Positions 21,859 to 32,778 of a DNA stretch of 64,000 nt are shown in pieces; the first letter of the stretch is position 1, and the number at the start of each line of letters is the position of its first letter. The stretch is taken from positions 9,372,001 through 9,436,000 of the forward strand of contig OZ005604.1 in NCBI GenBank assembly GCA_963930655.1, read 5' to 3'. Below the pieces are notes generated by a model. The model ran no database searches. It had not been told where the DNA came from and was given only the letters and a program-made list of their open reading frames with translations. Both the position numbers and the translations under genes were made by a program. The DNA is from Myrica gale. Taxonomy: Eukaryota > Streptophyta > Magnoliopsida > Fagales > Myricaceae.

Positions 21859-24800
21859 TGTGAGATCCCGACCTTATTTATGTCGTTTTAAAAGAGAGAG
21901 AGATTTTTGCTTATGATTCCCTCAATATGTATGTATGATTAAATTAGTGATTTTTGATGTCAGTGTCGACACATTGGAGCATAGTGTCGACACATTAAAC
22001 TAATACCCGAAAGTTTACAATTTTTCCGGAACTCAAGTGATTTTTGACTAAGTGTTGGAAGTGTCGACACCTTGAGTGATGGTGTCGACACATCTAACTA
22101 AAACCCGAAAGTTTACATTTTTCAGGAACTCAAGTGATTTTGGCTAAGTGTTGGAAGTGTCGACACCTTGAGTGATGATGTCGACACATCTAACTACATT
22201 CCGAAATTTTATCGGATTGAAAATATGTGAGGTGGAATTCATGAGAAGGGGGAAAGTAAGGGAGGGCAGCCCTGTCTTTTCCCCAAGCCATTTTCACGTT
22301 AAACACCACACCCCCTCCTCTCTTTCACGCATTTCACATTTTCCTTTACCCAAACCATACCTCTCTTGCCCTAAGTCACCCAACCGAAGAAGAAGAAGAA
22401 GAAGAAGAAGAAGAAGAAGGAAGGAAGGAGAAAGCGAAAGAAGAAGAAAAGAAGGAGGAAGAGGAGAAGCAAGGTAAAAATCCAGCCCTCTTAGGAAAAA
22501 CCTTGCTGGCCGAAAATCATGCTACCCTCTCTCTCTCTATTTTCTTCTTGTTTTCTCTTGTTGTGTGGATCTATGCATGTTTAGGGTAGATCTTGCAAGT
22601 GCTTAAGTGTAGCATAGATTTTTACATGAGAACATAGAAAAATGGCTGAATCCGAAATTAGGGTTCTTGAGAAATTGGTTTGGTGCTCTAGGTGTTTGAT
22701 AAAAGGCCTAAGAGAGGATTGAAACCTAAATCGAGCAAGTATGGCTGAATTTAGGGGTTGGTGCATTAGGTTGTATGTATGCTAGTCATATTGAGAACCA
22801 CTAAGCCCTAAGTGTTAGAGATAGGTTCAGATCTGGAAAAATAGGCAAGAGGACCAATAATGCACACTAGGTGTTTGGTAAAAAGCCCAAGAGAAATGGG
22901 TAAATGCAATGGTGTTAACTTGATGAATATGGAACCATGGTTTGGTTATAAACTTCGAGTTGGAGTTGTAAAAATGGGAGGAAGGTGAGAGGATGGTTGC
23001 TGCTAGGAGATTTTAAGTTAGCCTTGGATGTTGGTTGTGACATGGAGAGATTAGGATTTTGGTTGTTCGAAATTTGGAGAGTTAGAAAGATTATTGTGAT
23101 TGCTGGAATTTACATATGCAGATTTCAAGGCTGGAATAGAGAGTGTTTTTTGATGCATTTGTGGTTATCTCTTGATATTGAGTGGATCCTAGATTGTAGG
23201 CCTAGGAAATGGGAAGATTTTAAGTCATACCTTGGATGATTCCGATAACTATCGAATGAGATATGCGTTGTTCGAGGCCCGGACGTCAAGCTGCAGCAGT
23301 CTTGCACGTCCGGAATGTCAGCTCATTTCGAGCACCCTTTTGAGGAATCATTTTAAGTCCACATTTTACGGGGTTGGTCTTGAATTTTAAGTTTAAGAAA
23401 GAGGAACGGTTTAAGGTAAATTGCAGGTGATTTAGAGGTATGACGAATAAGTTGTGATATTTTGAAAATGGAGGGCCGAGCTGGAAACAGCAATAGTGTG
23501 GTTGTAGATTTTTGCTTAATATGAAATGTTTTTGAAAATGTATAACAAAATCTACTGTTGTGAAATTTACTCCCTATATTGACCTATGAAAGCTGAATAT
23601 TTCAAAGTAAATTTTGTGTAATTTGGAGCCATGGTTTGGAAGTTATGGATTTTTTTAAGTTGGAGACGCTAGGGCTGCCCGCTTAGAAATTTTCAACGGC
23701 TTGTATTGTCGGGTAAGGTTTTGGGTGGCTAGCGAGCTTCAAATTACTTAGAATTTTGATATGATATGAAAAATTAGTGTGAGGGTCAATTAGAATAGAT
23801 TTCGTGTGAGTAATTTATTGATTACTCTATACGTTTAGTAAACCTATGAATAACTATAGTACGATTCATTGTAGGTAACGAGACGTTCGATACTCGAGCA
23901 AGCGAAGGTAAGTGAAAATTGTAAGTAGAAACTTACGCCTTTCAAAACTGGAATGATACACAGCATGAAAGTATTTATGAATAAGCACATCAAGCATGAC
24001 ATTATCAAGCACGACATGAATACATCATGATCATTTGCATTCACTTTCCTCATGAGAAAGGAGAAATTTTATGCAAATGAAAGTACCATTTTTATGCTAC
24101 TTTATGACAAGTTTTATGACAAGTTAGTTAATGAACCCAAGTCGGTCGGTACCGTACCAAGTCAAGAAGGTGCATCCATACCGAAGGACGTTTACGTGAA
24201 GGATGAATGTCACCTAGGGCACCCATACCGAAGGATGCTTGCAAGAAGGATGGGTAGTCCACGAGGTATGTGCAATCATACTGAAGGATGCTTGCAAGAA
24301 GGTGTGAACCTCGAAGGGTCGTGTCTAGCCACTGAAGGACGAATGCGAGAAGGTGTGCTAGCTCGACCATATGTAAGGTCCATAAGGGAAATAGGGGACA
24401 GTTCCAACGAGAACGCACAACCCTGATGTCAGGGGTAAATAGAGGGCAAGTAGCCCATCAGATAAGATGTGAAATGATTTTTCCAAAAGCAAGAATTTTA
24501 CAATTATAAGTATTATTTTCAAGAGCAAGTGCATGTGCATATGCAAACATGAGGCATACACGTGCATCACGATTCATGATCATGCATGAATCGCATTATG
24601 TTTACACGATTATGATTTCAAGTTCAAGTGCATGCTTACGATTTCAAATCCATGTTTTAGCTATAATTCCTTACTGAGTCTTTCGACTCACAGTTTTAAA
24701 TTGTATCATTCCAGATAATGTTTCTGGGGAGGAATCTTAAGAAGAGGACCTTGAACCCTAGGAGAAGGGTTGACGAATATGTCTCTTCCTTGTTGCTTAA

Positions 24801-25149
24801 TTTTAGTAAAGGTTTAGATAATTTTTGTAAGAGCCGGCATGAGCCTCCGCGATGTAGTGGTCATGGGTTATTCGGCTTAGTAAGTTAAGGTTTTTAACTG
24901 GTTGATATTTTGAGACCATGTTATAACTACTTTAAGTTATCGATGGGAAGCATGTTCTTATGTGCGTTAAACGCAAGCGATATAAGGTTCTTTTAAATAT
25001 TGAGGCATCGTGATATTTCCGCTGCAAGAATACTCTGAATGAGATATATTTTCCGCTGCAATAATTTTAGTAAGTACGTTTGAGCGTTCCTTGTCGGGAA
25101 TGCTCGCGGCTGTCATTAGCCTCGTTTAGCTAGCGTTCGGGGCGTGACA
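21859..25149 (+). mobile_element. LTR B: 3.3-kb gypsy-type solo LTR inside the gypsy element
   Basis: Starts TGTGAGATCCCGACC and ends GGGGCGTGACA, flanked by perfect CAAAG duplications (21854-21858 and 25150-25154). Length is 3,291 bp. No gag, pol or primer-binding site lies inside, so it is read as a solo LTR; plant chromovirus LTRs can reach this size. Contents: three pairs of GTGTCGACAC-type palindromes (21963-22190), a (GAA)n tract (22385-22422), a CT-rich patch, and a 50-60-bp imperfect repeat around CCGAAGGA(C/T)G (24175-24350). A large non-autonomous element without internal domains is the alternative. Confidence 0.85.
22385..22455 (+). repeat. (GAA)n microsatellite and purine tract
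   Basis: About twelve GAA/AGA units are followed by an almost pure purine run to about 22470, in the leader-like part of LTR B. Confidence 0.85.
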
Positions 25150-26960
25150 CAAAGTCTGTTTCTGAATTTCAATATACCATCATCTGTCAACTTAAATTCA
25201 GATTTCTTCCCACTACGCACTTTGTCCATGAGCCTTACTAATTCTTTATCCTTATCTTGATTACTCTTTATCCTTTCAACCAAAGTAGGCTGCACCTTTA
25301 AATTTGCCAAATAAGATGAGGAATCTCCCACTATCACCTCTATGTTATATCTCTCCAAGTCCAACAAAATATGCTTCTGTGTAGTCACCATAGCAGTTGT
25401 CCAAGACTTCCGACAAAGTGCATCCGCCACTACATTCACCTTACCAGGGTGATAATGTATTGAGCAATCATAATCTTTAATTAATTCCAACCACCTTCGC
25501 TGCCTCAAATTTAATTCTTTCTGAGTAAATAAGTACTTCAAACTCTTATGGTCGGTGTATATCTCACACTTTTCTCCGTACAAATAGTGTCTCCATATCT
25601 TCAAAGCAAAAACTATTGCTGCCAGTTCTAAATCATGAGTAGGATAATTCTGTTCATAATTCTTCAATTGGCGAGAGGGGTAAACAATCACTTTACCATG
25701 TTGCATCAAAACACAACCCAAACCTTTTCGAGAAGCATCACTATATATAACAAAACCTTCTGAACTTGAAGGTATAGTCAATACGGGAGCAGATACTAAC
25801 CTCTGTTTTAATTCTTGGAAACTCTTCTCACATTCTTCCGTCCATTCAAATTTCGCATTTTTCCTCATTAACCGTGTCAGTGACGCAACTATACAGGAAA
25901 ACCCTTCTACGAACCTTCTGTAATACCCGGCCAAGCCCAAGAAACTCCTAATTTCACTCACATTGGTTGTTCTTGGCCAATCAGTTATAGCCTCGACTTT
26001 ACCTGGATCAACAGTAATCCCCTCACTAGACACCACATGACCAAGGAACACAATCTTATCAAGCCAAAATTCACACTTTTTCAATTTGGCATATAACTGC
26101 TTTTCCTTCAATGTCTGCAATACCATTCTTAAGTGTTCTTCATGCTCCTCTCGGCTCTTTGAGTAAATCAAGATATCATCAATGAAAACTATAACAAATT
26201 TATCCAAATATTCTTGGAATACTCGATTCATCAAGTCCATAAAGGCAGCCGGTGCGTTCGTTAACCCAAAAGGCATGACCAAAAATTCATAGTGTCCGTA
26301 TTTTATTCTAAAAGCTGTCTTTGCTACATCCTCACTCTTAACCTTTAGCTGGTGATATCCCGAACGAAGATCAATCTTAGAGAATATCTGTGCGCCTTGT
26401 AATTGGTCGAATAGATTGTCAATCCGCGGTAGAGGATACCTATTCTTTACCGTAACTTGATTTAACTCTCGATAATCAATACACAATCTCATGCTACCGT
26501 CCTTCTTCTTAAAGAACAAAACAGGAGTACCCCAGGGGGACACGCTTGGACGGATGAACCCCTTGTCCAATAATTCTTGCAACTGATCTTTTAACTCTTT
26601 TAGTTCCATAGGTGCCATCCTATACGGTGCCTTAGAAATTGGAGCAGCACCAGGGACTAGGTCGATGAAGAATTCAATTTCTCTCTCTCGGGGTAGGCCT
26701 GGTAAATCCTCGGGAAATACCTCTAGAAATTCCCTCACTATTGGAATTAACTCCAACTGTGACTCTTCTTCTTTAGTACCAATCACACTAGCCAAATACC
26801 CATGACACCCTTTATGAAGTAATTGATTGGCTTTTATTGCCAAGATCACACATATTGGTTTGAGACTCGACCCCTTAAAACAGAATTCCACATCATCTAA
26901 AGGCTTGAAAATTACCTCTTTCTCGAAACAACATATGCTAGCTGATAAGCAGACAACCAA
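25150..26960 (-). pseudogene. Gypsy reverse transcriptase and RNase H
   Basis: One long frame on the minus strand. The RT has [20 protein letters not shown], then [39 protein letters not shown] and the catalytic FIDDILIYS. The RNase H domain has [46 protein letters not shown] and [12 protein letters not shown]. It then runs into the LTR B insertion at 25149. The frame is offset from the protease frame upstream, with a frameshift near 26930. These enzymes copy element RNA to DNA. Confidence 0.92.
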
Positions 26961-27388
26961 TCCATTCCCAGGATGACATCAAAATCATACATATCAAGCA
27001 ATATTAAATCTGCTAATAATTTTCTATTCTCAATGCAAATTTCACATGACTTAAGCACAAGACTCGCAATCAAAGCATCACTCATTGGAGTAGAAACAGA
27101 CAACTGATAATCAAGCTGCTCAGGTTCTCTATCAGAATTTTTGGCAAATATTTGGGAGACGAAGGAATGAGTCGATCCCGTGTCAAACAACATTCTAGCA
27201 TACATAGACAAAATAGGAAGCATACCTGTCACCACCTCATCAGTAGCCTGACCATCCTGGGCTGATAAAGCATATACTCTTCCCGGAACCCTTTTTCCAG
27301 CATTATTATTCTGAGACGATGACGGATTCATGCTTTTGTTTGTAGGGCACTCACGTGAAAATGACCAGGTTGCTTGCAAGTGTAGCAC
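26912..27388 (-). pseudogene. Gypsy zinc-knuckle end and aspartic protease
   Basis: On the minus strand this frame resumes the end of the zinc knuckle (SRECPTN) and then has the retroviral-type protease with MLFDTGSTHSFVS (active-site DTG) and [11 protein letters not shown]. It is out of frame with both gag and RT. The knuckle itself is split by a frameshift near 27365: its CYTCKQPGHF part is in the 27328-27552 frame. Confidence 0.88.
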
Positions 27389-28201
27389 AACTTAACTCCA
27401 AAACGACAGGGTTGTCCTTGATGATGTTTCCCGCAATTGGGACAAGGCCTCACATTTTCATGTTGAGTATTTTGTGTTCTGACATAACCACTATTGAAGG
27501 AATTCTTCTTATTATTGAAATTCTGCTCTTTGCCTAGTATCCTTGACAACATCTCGGTGTTTGAAATCTTCCTCTAATGCCATGGCTCTCTTCACTGTTT
27601 CAGTGTAACTATTAACTCCAGAAGCCAAAATGAGGTGGCGGAACCTATCACTGAGACCCCTCTGAAACTTTCGAACCCTTTTTCCTTCATCCGGAATTAA
27701 ATGAGGTGCAAAGCAAAACAATTCCACAAATCTTGCAGTGTACTGCTCCACACTCATGGCCCCTTGAACCAAATCTGCGAATTCTCTTTCACGACGATCC
27801 CTGAAAATCTCTGGATAGTAGGTCTCATTGAACACTTCCTTAAACATAGCACAAGTAATCGGAACATCTTCACCAAGTTCTTCATTTAATAGTAACTCAG
27901 TGCCATCCCACCATCTTTCAGCAGCATCCTCCAAGACAAAAGTCGCGTATTTCACCTTCTGTGAATCCGTGCAGTTAAGAACTTTGAGTAATTTTTCTAT
28001 CTTAGTTAATCTCTCAGCAGCGATTGGATCAGGCTCTCCCGTAAATATAGGAGGATTATGCTTCTTAAAATTCCCAAACGAACAACCCTCACGTGCAGTC
28101 CTATTTACTCCTGTGGCCTCAGCAAGTCTAACAATGATCCGATTTGCCACCGCATCTACATCGTTCTCACTAGGAGTACCACCTGTAACACCCCGACCCA
28201 A
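27328..28201 (-). pseudogene. Gypsy gag (capsid) with zinc knuckle
   Basis: On the minus strand the frame contains the retrotransposon gag domain (AAERLTKIEKLLKVL, then VLEDAAERWWDGTE, REFADLVQGAMSVEQYTARF, FQRGLSDRFRHLI). It ends at a stop near 27512, and a second frame carries CPNCGKHHQG and CYTCKQPGH. The open frame begins inside the LTR (ATG at 28199-28201) because the LTR end (TTACA at 28184) is followed immediately by gag codons, with no leader or primer-binding site between. Confidence 0.88.
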
Positions 28202-29997
28202 AAGTCTAAATGGATAGCATACCGCTTGAAAATATCATCTCAACCAAGAAAAAGAACTCATAAAAATTTATATTTCATCTTCAATAGTCAAAAAGAATCC
28301 CAACAGTTTAGTCAGAGCACTACTAAAACATAAATTCTTAAATACTTCTCTTAACAAGAGTCTCAATAAACAATAAAACTACTAAAGTTTCCAAAATAAA
28401 ACAATTATTACTAGAGTCTCCAGATGACTCTTTATTCAAATGTTTTGCATCTTGCAATTATTCTCAGAGATTTCAACTCACAATCTTTCTATCCCTCGTT
28501 GCCACCAACCTCTAAATCTGAAAGATAGAAAATAAGTGGTGAGCTACAACTAGCTCAGTAAGTAGCAAGTCAATGAGGGTAGGGAAAAAAACAATTTATC
28601 ACAATAACCGAAATCCAGAAATAAAACACTGAGTCATACCGAATCCAAAAATATCAGTTTGTAACAAAAATTATCCAAGGCCGCGCAATATAGGGAAATA
28701 ACCAATGGCCACAAAGACCTCCAGGCCACAAAGACCTCCAAATATTAGGTCACACAGACCTCTAGGCCATAAAGACCTCCAAATATTTGGCCACACAGAC
28801 CTCTAGGCCACAAAGACCTCCAGATATTAGGCCGCATAGACCTCTAGGCCACAAAGACCTTCAGATATATTGCTAGTGCAAAGACAATTTTCAAAGTATA
28901 CTCACAAAATAAATATATTCCAACAATCCAACATTTCAAGTTTGATATTTCAAACAAATTCATGAAATTTAAGCCATTTCATCTTTATTAAAAATTTGTA
29001 CATTTTCCCCATATAATGAATCAAAACTATATAAAATAGTGCACGTTTTAAAAATCTATTTCACAATTGACAAGAGATTTAAATTTCACACAAAGAAATA
29101 TTTTTAAATCAATTTCATCTCACAGAATAATTAAATATTTCGTGCACTTAGATTCCACAAAAGTTTAGAGGAATAAAATCTCATTGATAAGCCTCTTACC
29201 TCGATGCTTACACCGAAGCTTAAGATTCACAAAGAATTGCTGAAAAGTCAATCAGCACCTAGAATCCATTTGAAAATCAGTCAATTCGTCATCTAAATCC
29301 TCGTACATCCCCAAAGTAATTTAATAATAGAATTCCAACAACAACACACCTGAACTGCAATAACTTTGTCTATTCCCAAAATCGTGAAATTCCTCAAAAT
29401 CGCCTTTAATTACCCTACAACAAACCAAAAACTAAACTGAAAAAAATCTAGAATATTCAGATCTAAAACTCCATTGAAGGTCGGAACTTAGAGAAAAGCT
29501 CACCCAATTGCGCCGACGAAGTTGAAGAAAAATCGCCTAATACGTGAAGAACGGCTCTCCAACGTCGTCTATAAAACGGCAGAACCCAAATCAATCCAAA
29601 GAAATATCTTTCTAAACCAAGATTAAAACAAACCTAGCTCCAAAAATCACCCAACTCCTGCAAATCGCGTCTCCAAAGGTAAGAGAAAGAGAATTTCGTG
29701 TAGAGAGAGAAAGAGGAGAGAGAGAGCTTCAAATGAGAGAAACTCCAATAGAGGGTGAAAATTTTCGCAAGTAACCTAGATCTAAACTTAAAGATCTCTA
29801 AATGGGTTTAAAAAGGGCGAAAATGCGATAAAAAACCGTTCAACATTTGAAAATAAATCAAATTTTAAAACTTAAAACATTCGGCGTTGAAAAACTTACG
29901 TTCAGTTTTCAAATGATGATGCGGAAGGGATAATAACTTATCCCTCCGCACCGTTTCATCTTTTGACTTTTCAAACTTTTTTTTTTGAAGTATTACA
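28184..29997 (-). repeat. Gypsy 5' LTR (1814 bp)
   Basis: Plus-strand start TGTAACACCCCGACCC, end GTATTACA, followed by ACAAC. It is longer than its partner at 18040-18893. Shared segments are nearly identical, which suggests a fairly recent insertion despite the stops in pol. It holds a 41-bp tandem repeat at about 28700-28875. Confidence 0.92.
28700..28875. repeat. 41-bp tandem repeat in the gypsy 5' LTR
   Basis: About four imperfect units of the type GG(C/T)CACACAGACCTCTAGG, CCA(C/T)AAAGACCTCC, AAATATT. Absent from the partner LTR, which is deleted here. Confidence 0.75.
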
Positions 29998-30002
29998 ACA
30001 AC

Positions 30003-30108
30003 AACCATTTTTAGCAAAACAGTCTCAAAGAAAATGAAAGATTTCCACATGCAAGCATGTCCTACTCATGTTCTCATGTAATAAATCACTACTATGGCTT
30101 CATTTCTT
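30003..30108. other. Possible continuation of LTR C
   Basis: If the gypsy element is removed, this short stretch joins LTR C at 18039. No landmark proves the assignment, and no gene is seen. Confidence 0.35.
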
Positions 30109-31071
30109 TCATTTAATGACTAACACTAATATAGAATCAAACATAACCAAAGAATTTGCAAGAAATCTATCTTCCGTCTTGTTGCAAAGTCTTGTTTGAA
30201 TGATTTTCATGGCTAAAAAAACTCGCTCTGTAGTAGCTGTTGAAACTGGAAGAGTTAACACAAGACGAATCAATCTATCAATCAAATAGAAAATCTTTGA
30301 CTTTCTTATTTTCACCAATTTTCGGCATAACTCAGAGATTATAGACAAACTTTTGAAATCCGGATCACGAGACACATCATGCTTAAAGGTTTGCAATTGA
30401 TATCTCAACTGAATCTTTTATTGCTCTGTAAAATCTTCAGGGTAAAATTTGTCAACAAGTCTATAAATATCATCGATATTGAAGAAGTTAGATGCATTCT
30501 TAGCCTTAGGATCCAAGGTCGAGCTAAGAATAAGAAGTTCTGTTGCTTTTTCACTAAACTTGTTGTTTAGTTCTTGTAATTGAGATCAATTGCAGCCACA
30601 AATATGTCAATTCGATAATGATGCTCAATTGTAACATGATCTCGTTGATTCTGAGACCTAGCTCGACCTAACTTGTACAAAGCATTCATATCAAGAACTT
30701 CAATATCATGTTTTTCACAAAATGACTTCACATTCTCAAGAAAGGCATCCCAACCATTTTCTCTCAAGTTTTGAATAAGCTCTTTTGTAGTTTTGACCAA
30801 ATGCATAGCATTCAAAATGTCTTGAGTTTCTTGTTGTAGTACTTGATATAGACAATAAGAAAATCTCATAATTTCTTTTGACAAAATGCAAAATGAATAC
30901 AAACTCAAATGATATCATAACCTTATATGCTGCATCGGCATCACCACGTTGAGAATAAGTGAGTCCATCAATGATGATATTGTCAAGAACTTTCAAAGTT
31001 GCATTGAACATACTTATCACACTACATATAGAATCAAAATGACAGCTCCATCTTTCACTAATTTCTTGCAA
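30109..31071 (-). pseudogene. hAT transposase relic (ZMYM1/TTF-type, C-terminal half)
   Basis: Three overlapping minus-strand frames together give the C-terminal half of a plant TTF-type zinc finger / hAT transposase. Segments include RWSCHFDSICSVISMFNAT, DGLTYSQRGDADAAYKVM, ETQDILNAMHLVKTTKELIQ, ENGWDAFLENVKSFCEKHDI and HHYRIDIFVAAIDL. The hAT dimerisation domain follows (LVLTLPVSTATTERVFLAMK, then RLCNKTEDRFLANSL). Frameshifts separate the pieces and the N-terminal zinc-finger half is missing. Such proteins move hAT elements; domesticated relatives exist, but the lesions argue against function here. Confidence 0.85.
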
Positions 31072-32778
31072 ATTCTTTGGTTATCTATATTGAAAAAGAA
31101 ATTGCTGCAACTGTTAGCACATAAATGTTAATAGATGATTTCGACTCTTTAAAGAGTCGAGTTGCTCTGTATTAAGAAATTATCATGCTTTTGTTTACTT
31201 TTTTTAGTATATCTAGATAAGATATATTTTCATAGATTGTAATAGGAAATCAATATGCTTTTGTGTACTTTTCTTGAGAATATATACAATCAAGTTGATA
31301 AGATAAAAAATTTTTGTACCTGTTTTTGTTCTTAATCAAGGTTAACTTAGAACAAATTACTGTTGCAAATTTTTTATGTCCTATAATATTTGAATTTTAT
31401 TTTTAATAATATTATTTAATTAGTTTTGCCCCCTCAACAAGAAAATCATGGCAGCTATCACGTTGGTTGTAGGTTGTGTTAAATGTTCGGCACATTACCT
31501 AAAAAAAAGGGCACCTATCACGTAACTCACGTTGGCTATAGGCTTGTAGCAATTTTTTACTGCTGTGAACTTAAATGGGGATGAAATAAAAATTTAAAAT
31601 TTTGGAGGGGCTATAGTAATTTTTTTAGTCAACCTCTAAATGTATATACCAAAAAAAAAATTTTACAAAACTTTTGTTCGGTTTCAGAACCCCCGAGAGG
31701 TCCTCCCACGATAAGTGTTTTGTCTTCTCAATGATTTCATCTCTGCTATCAACAAACTCGCAAAAACCTTACGTGAATCCCACCAGAACAAGACAAACTA
31801 TCACGCTAGAAAGAGAATCCAGATGACATCAGGACGGCAAGGGCCAGGAACGGAAGGGATAGAGCCTAAGGCTCAGCACCTCGCTACGAGCGGACTTCGT
31901 TGGACAGTGTGCACTTTGATTGATGGTGAAATGACTTTAAAATTTCAAGTCAACATTCTTTTATTAATGTGTCCACTGAAAATAGATGGAGGGGTTAATT
32001 TGTGAGGTTAGGGACCATTTTGTCAAATTTAAAACTTCAGAACTAATTTTTCATGGATAAAAATTATCCTGTTTATATAAGCTAATGCGCACTTGAAATC
32101 TGGCCTAGAAGGTTGTGTCATTGGTCTATTTAATTTTCACCTGTTGTCAAATCTTAACTATTTAATTTATAATGAGATAACTAATTGAATGTGGCCACCT
32201 TAATAGTTTAGCTTGTACTTAAGAGGATATATTTTGGCTCATAGTTTGGGGTACAGAGTAATTTTGTTTCAAAAAGCATCTTCTATCAATATTGGAAAAT
32301 TAATAGACGTTGTGCTATGTGGCCAATTGTTTGGTCCATATATCCATATTGTTTAAGCAAGCAAAGCAAAGTAATTTTCGTAACGTACGTCTTGTGATTT
32401 GGATATAAATATGCTGATCTTACGAGAGGTCAGTATATATAATGAACTTATTAATTAGTTGAGACGGTAATTAATTATGTGATATTGATCTCAAATTGTT
32501 TGAAGGCGCAAATTAATTATTTTTTGAAATCAAAAGAGAGCGCAAGGTAAATAAATTGGAAAACAAATATTTATTTACGTCCTTGTGAAGAGATCTCTAT
32601 GCCAGGACGAGACACTCCCAAAAAAAGGACGTATATTTAACTCATCAGAGTATGAGATTAAACACACTTAATACTCCAAAAATAGGATAAAAAATTAAGG
32701 AAGCATGCATGCATGACACTATATAGTTCAAAGGCTTAGTCCCTTTTGAGTGATAATCGACGACCGCATCGGCAATGA
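31072..32778. other. Intergenic; no gene seen, possible hAT-end remnant
   Basis: A segment near 31560-31635 (GGGATGAAATAAAAATTTAA, then TTGGAGGGGC) resembles non-coding DNA found near the ends of TTF-type hAT elements, so it may belong to the hAT relic next to it. The rest is AT-rich with no convincing frame. It includes the 3' flank of the GDSL gene. Confidence 0.4.

Larger units (their letters stand above)
18040..29997 (-). mobile_element. Ty3-gypsy retrotransposon (chromovirus-like), nested insertions
   Basis: The element has LTRs at 18040-18893 and 28184-29997 and is flanked by the same 5-bp sequence ACAAC (18035-18039 and 29998-30002). Read on the minus strand it holds gag, zinc knuckle, protease, reverse transcriptase, RNase H, integrase and a chromodomain-like C-terminus, the Ty3-gypsy order. 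The integrase region is split by a copia-type solo LTR (20104-21717) and a 3.3-kb LTR (21859-25149). Coding sequence has several stops and frameshifts. It lies inside LTR C, which it interrupts. Confidence 0.93.

Noticed and set aside
22172-22477. 101-codon ORF ending in an arginine/glutamate-rich tail
   Set aside because: The tail is the (GAA)n microsatellite of LTR B and the rest has no domain; chance frame.
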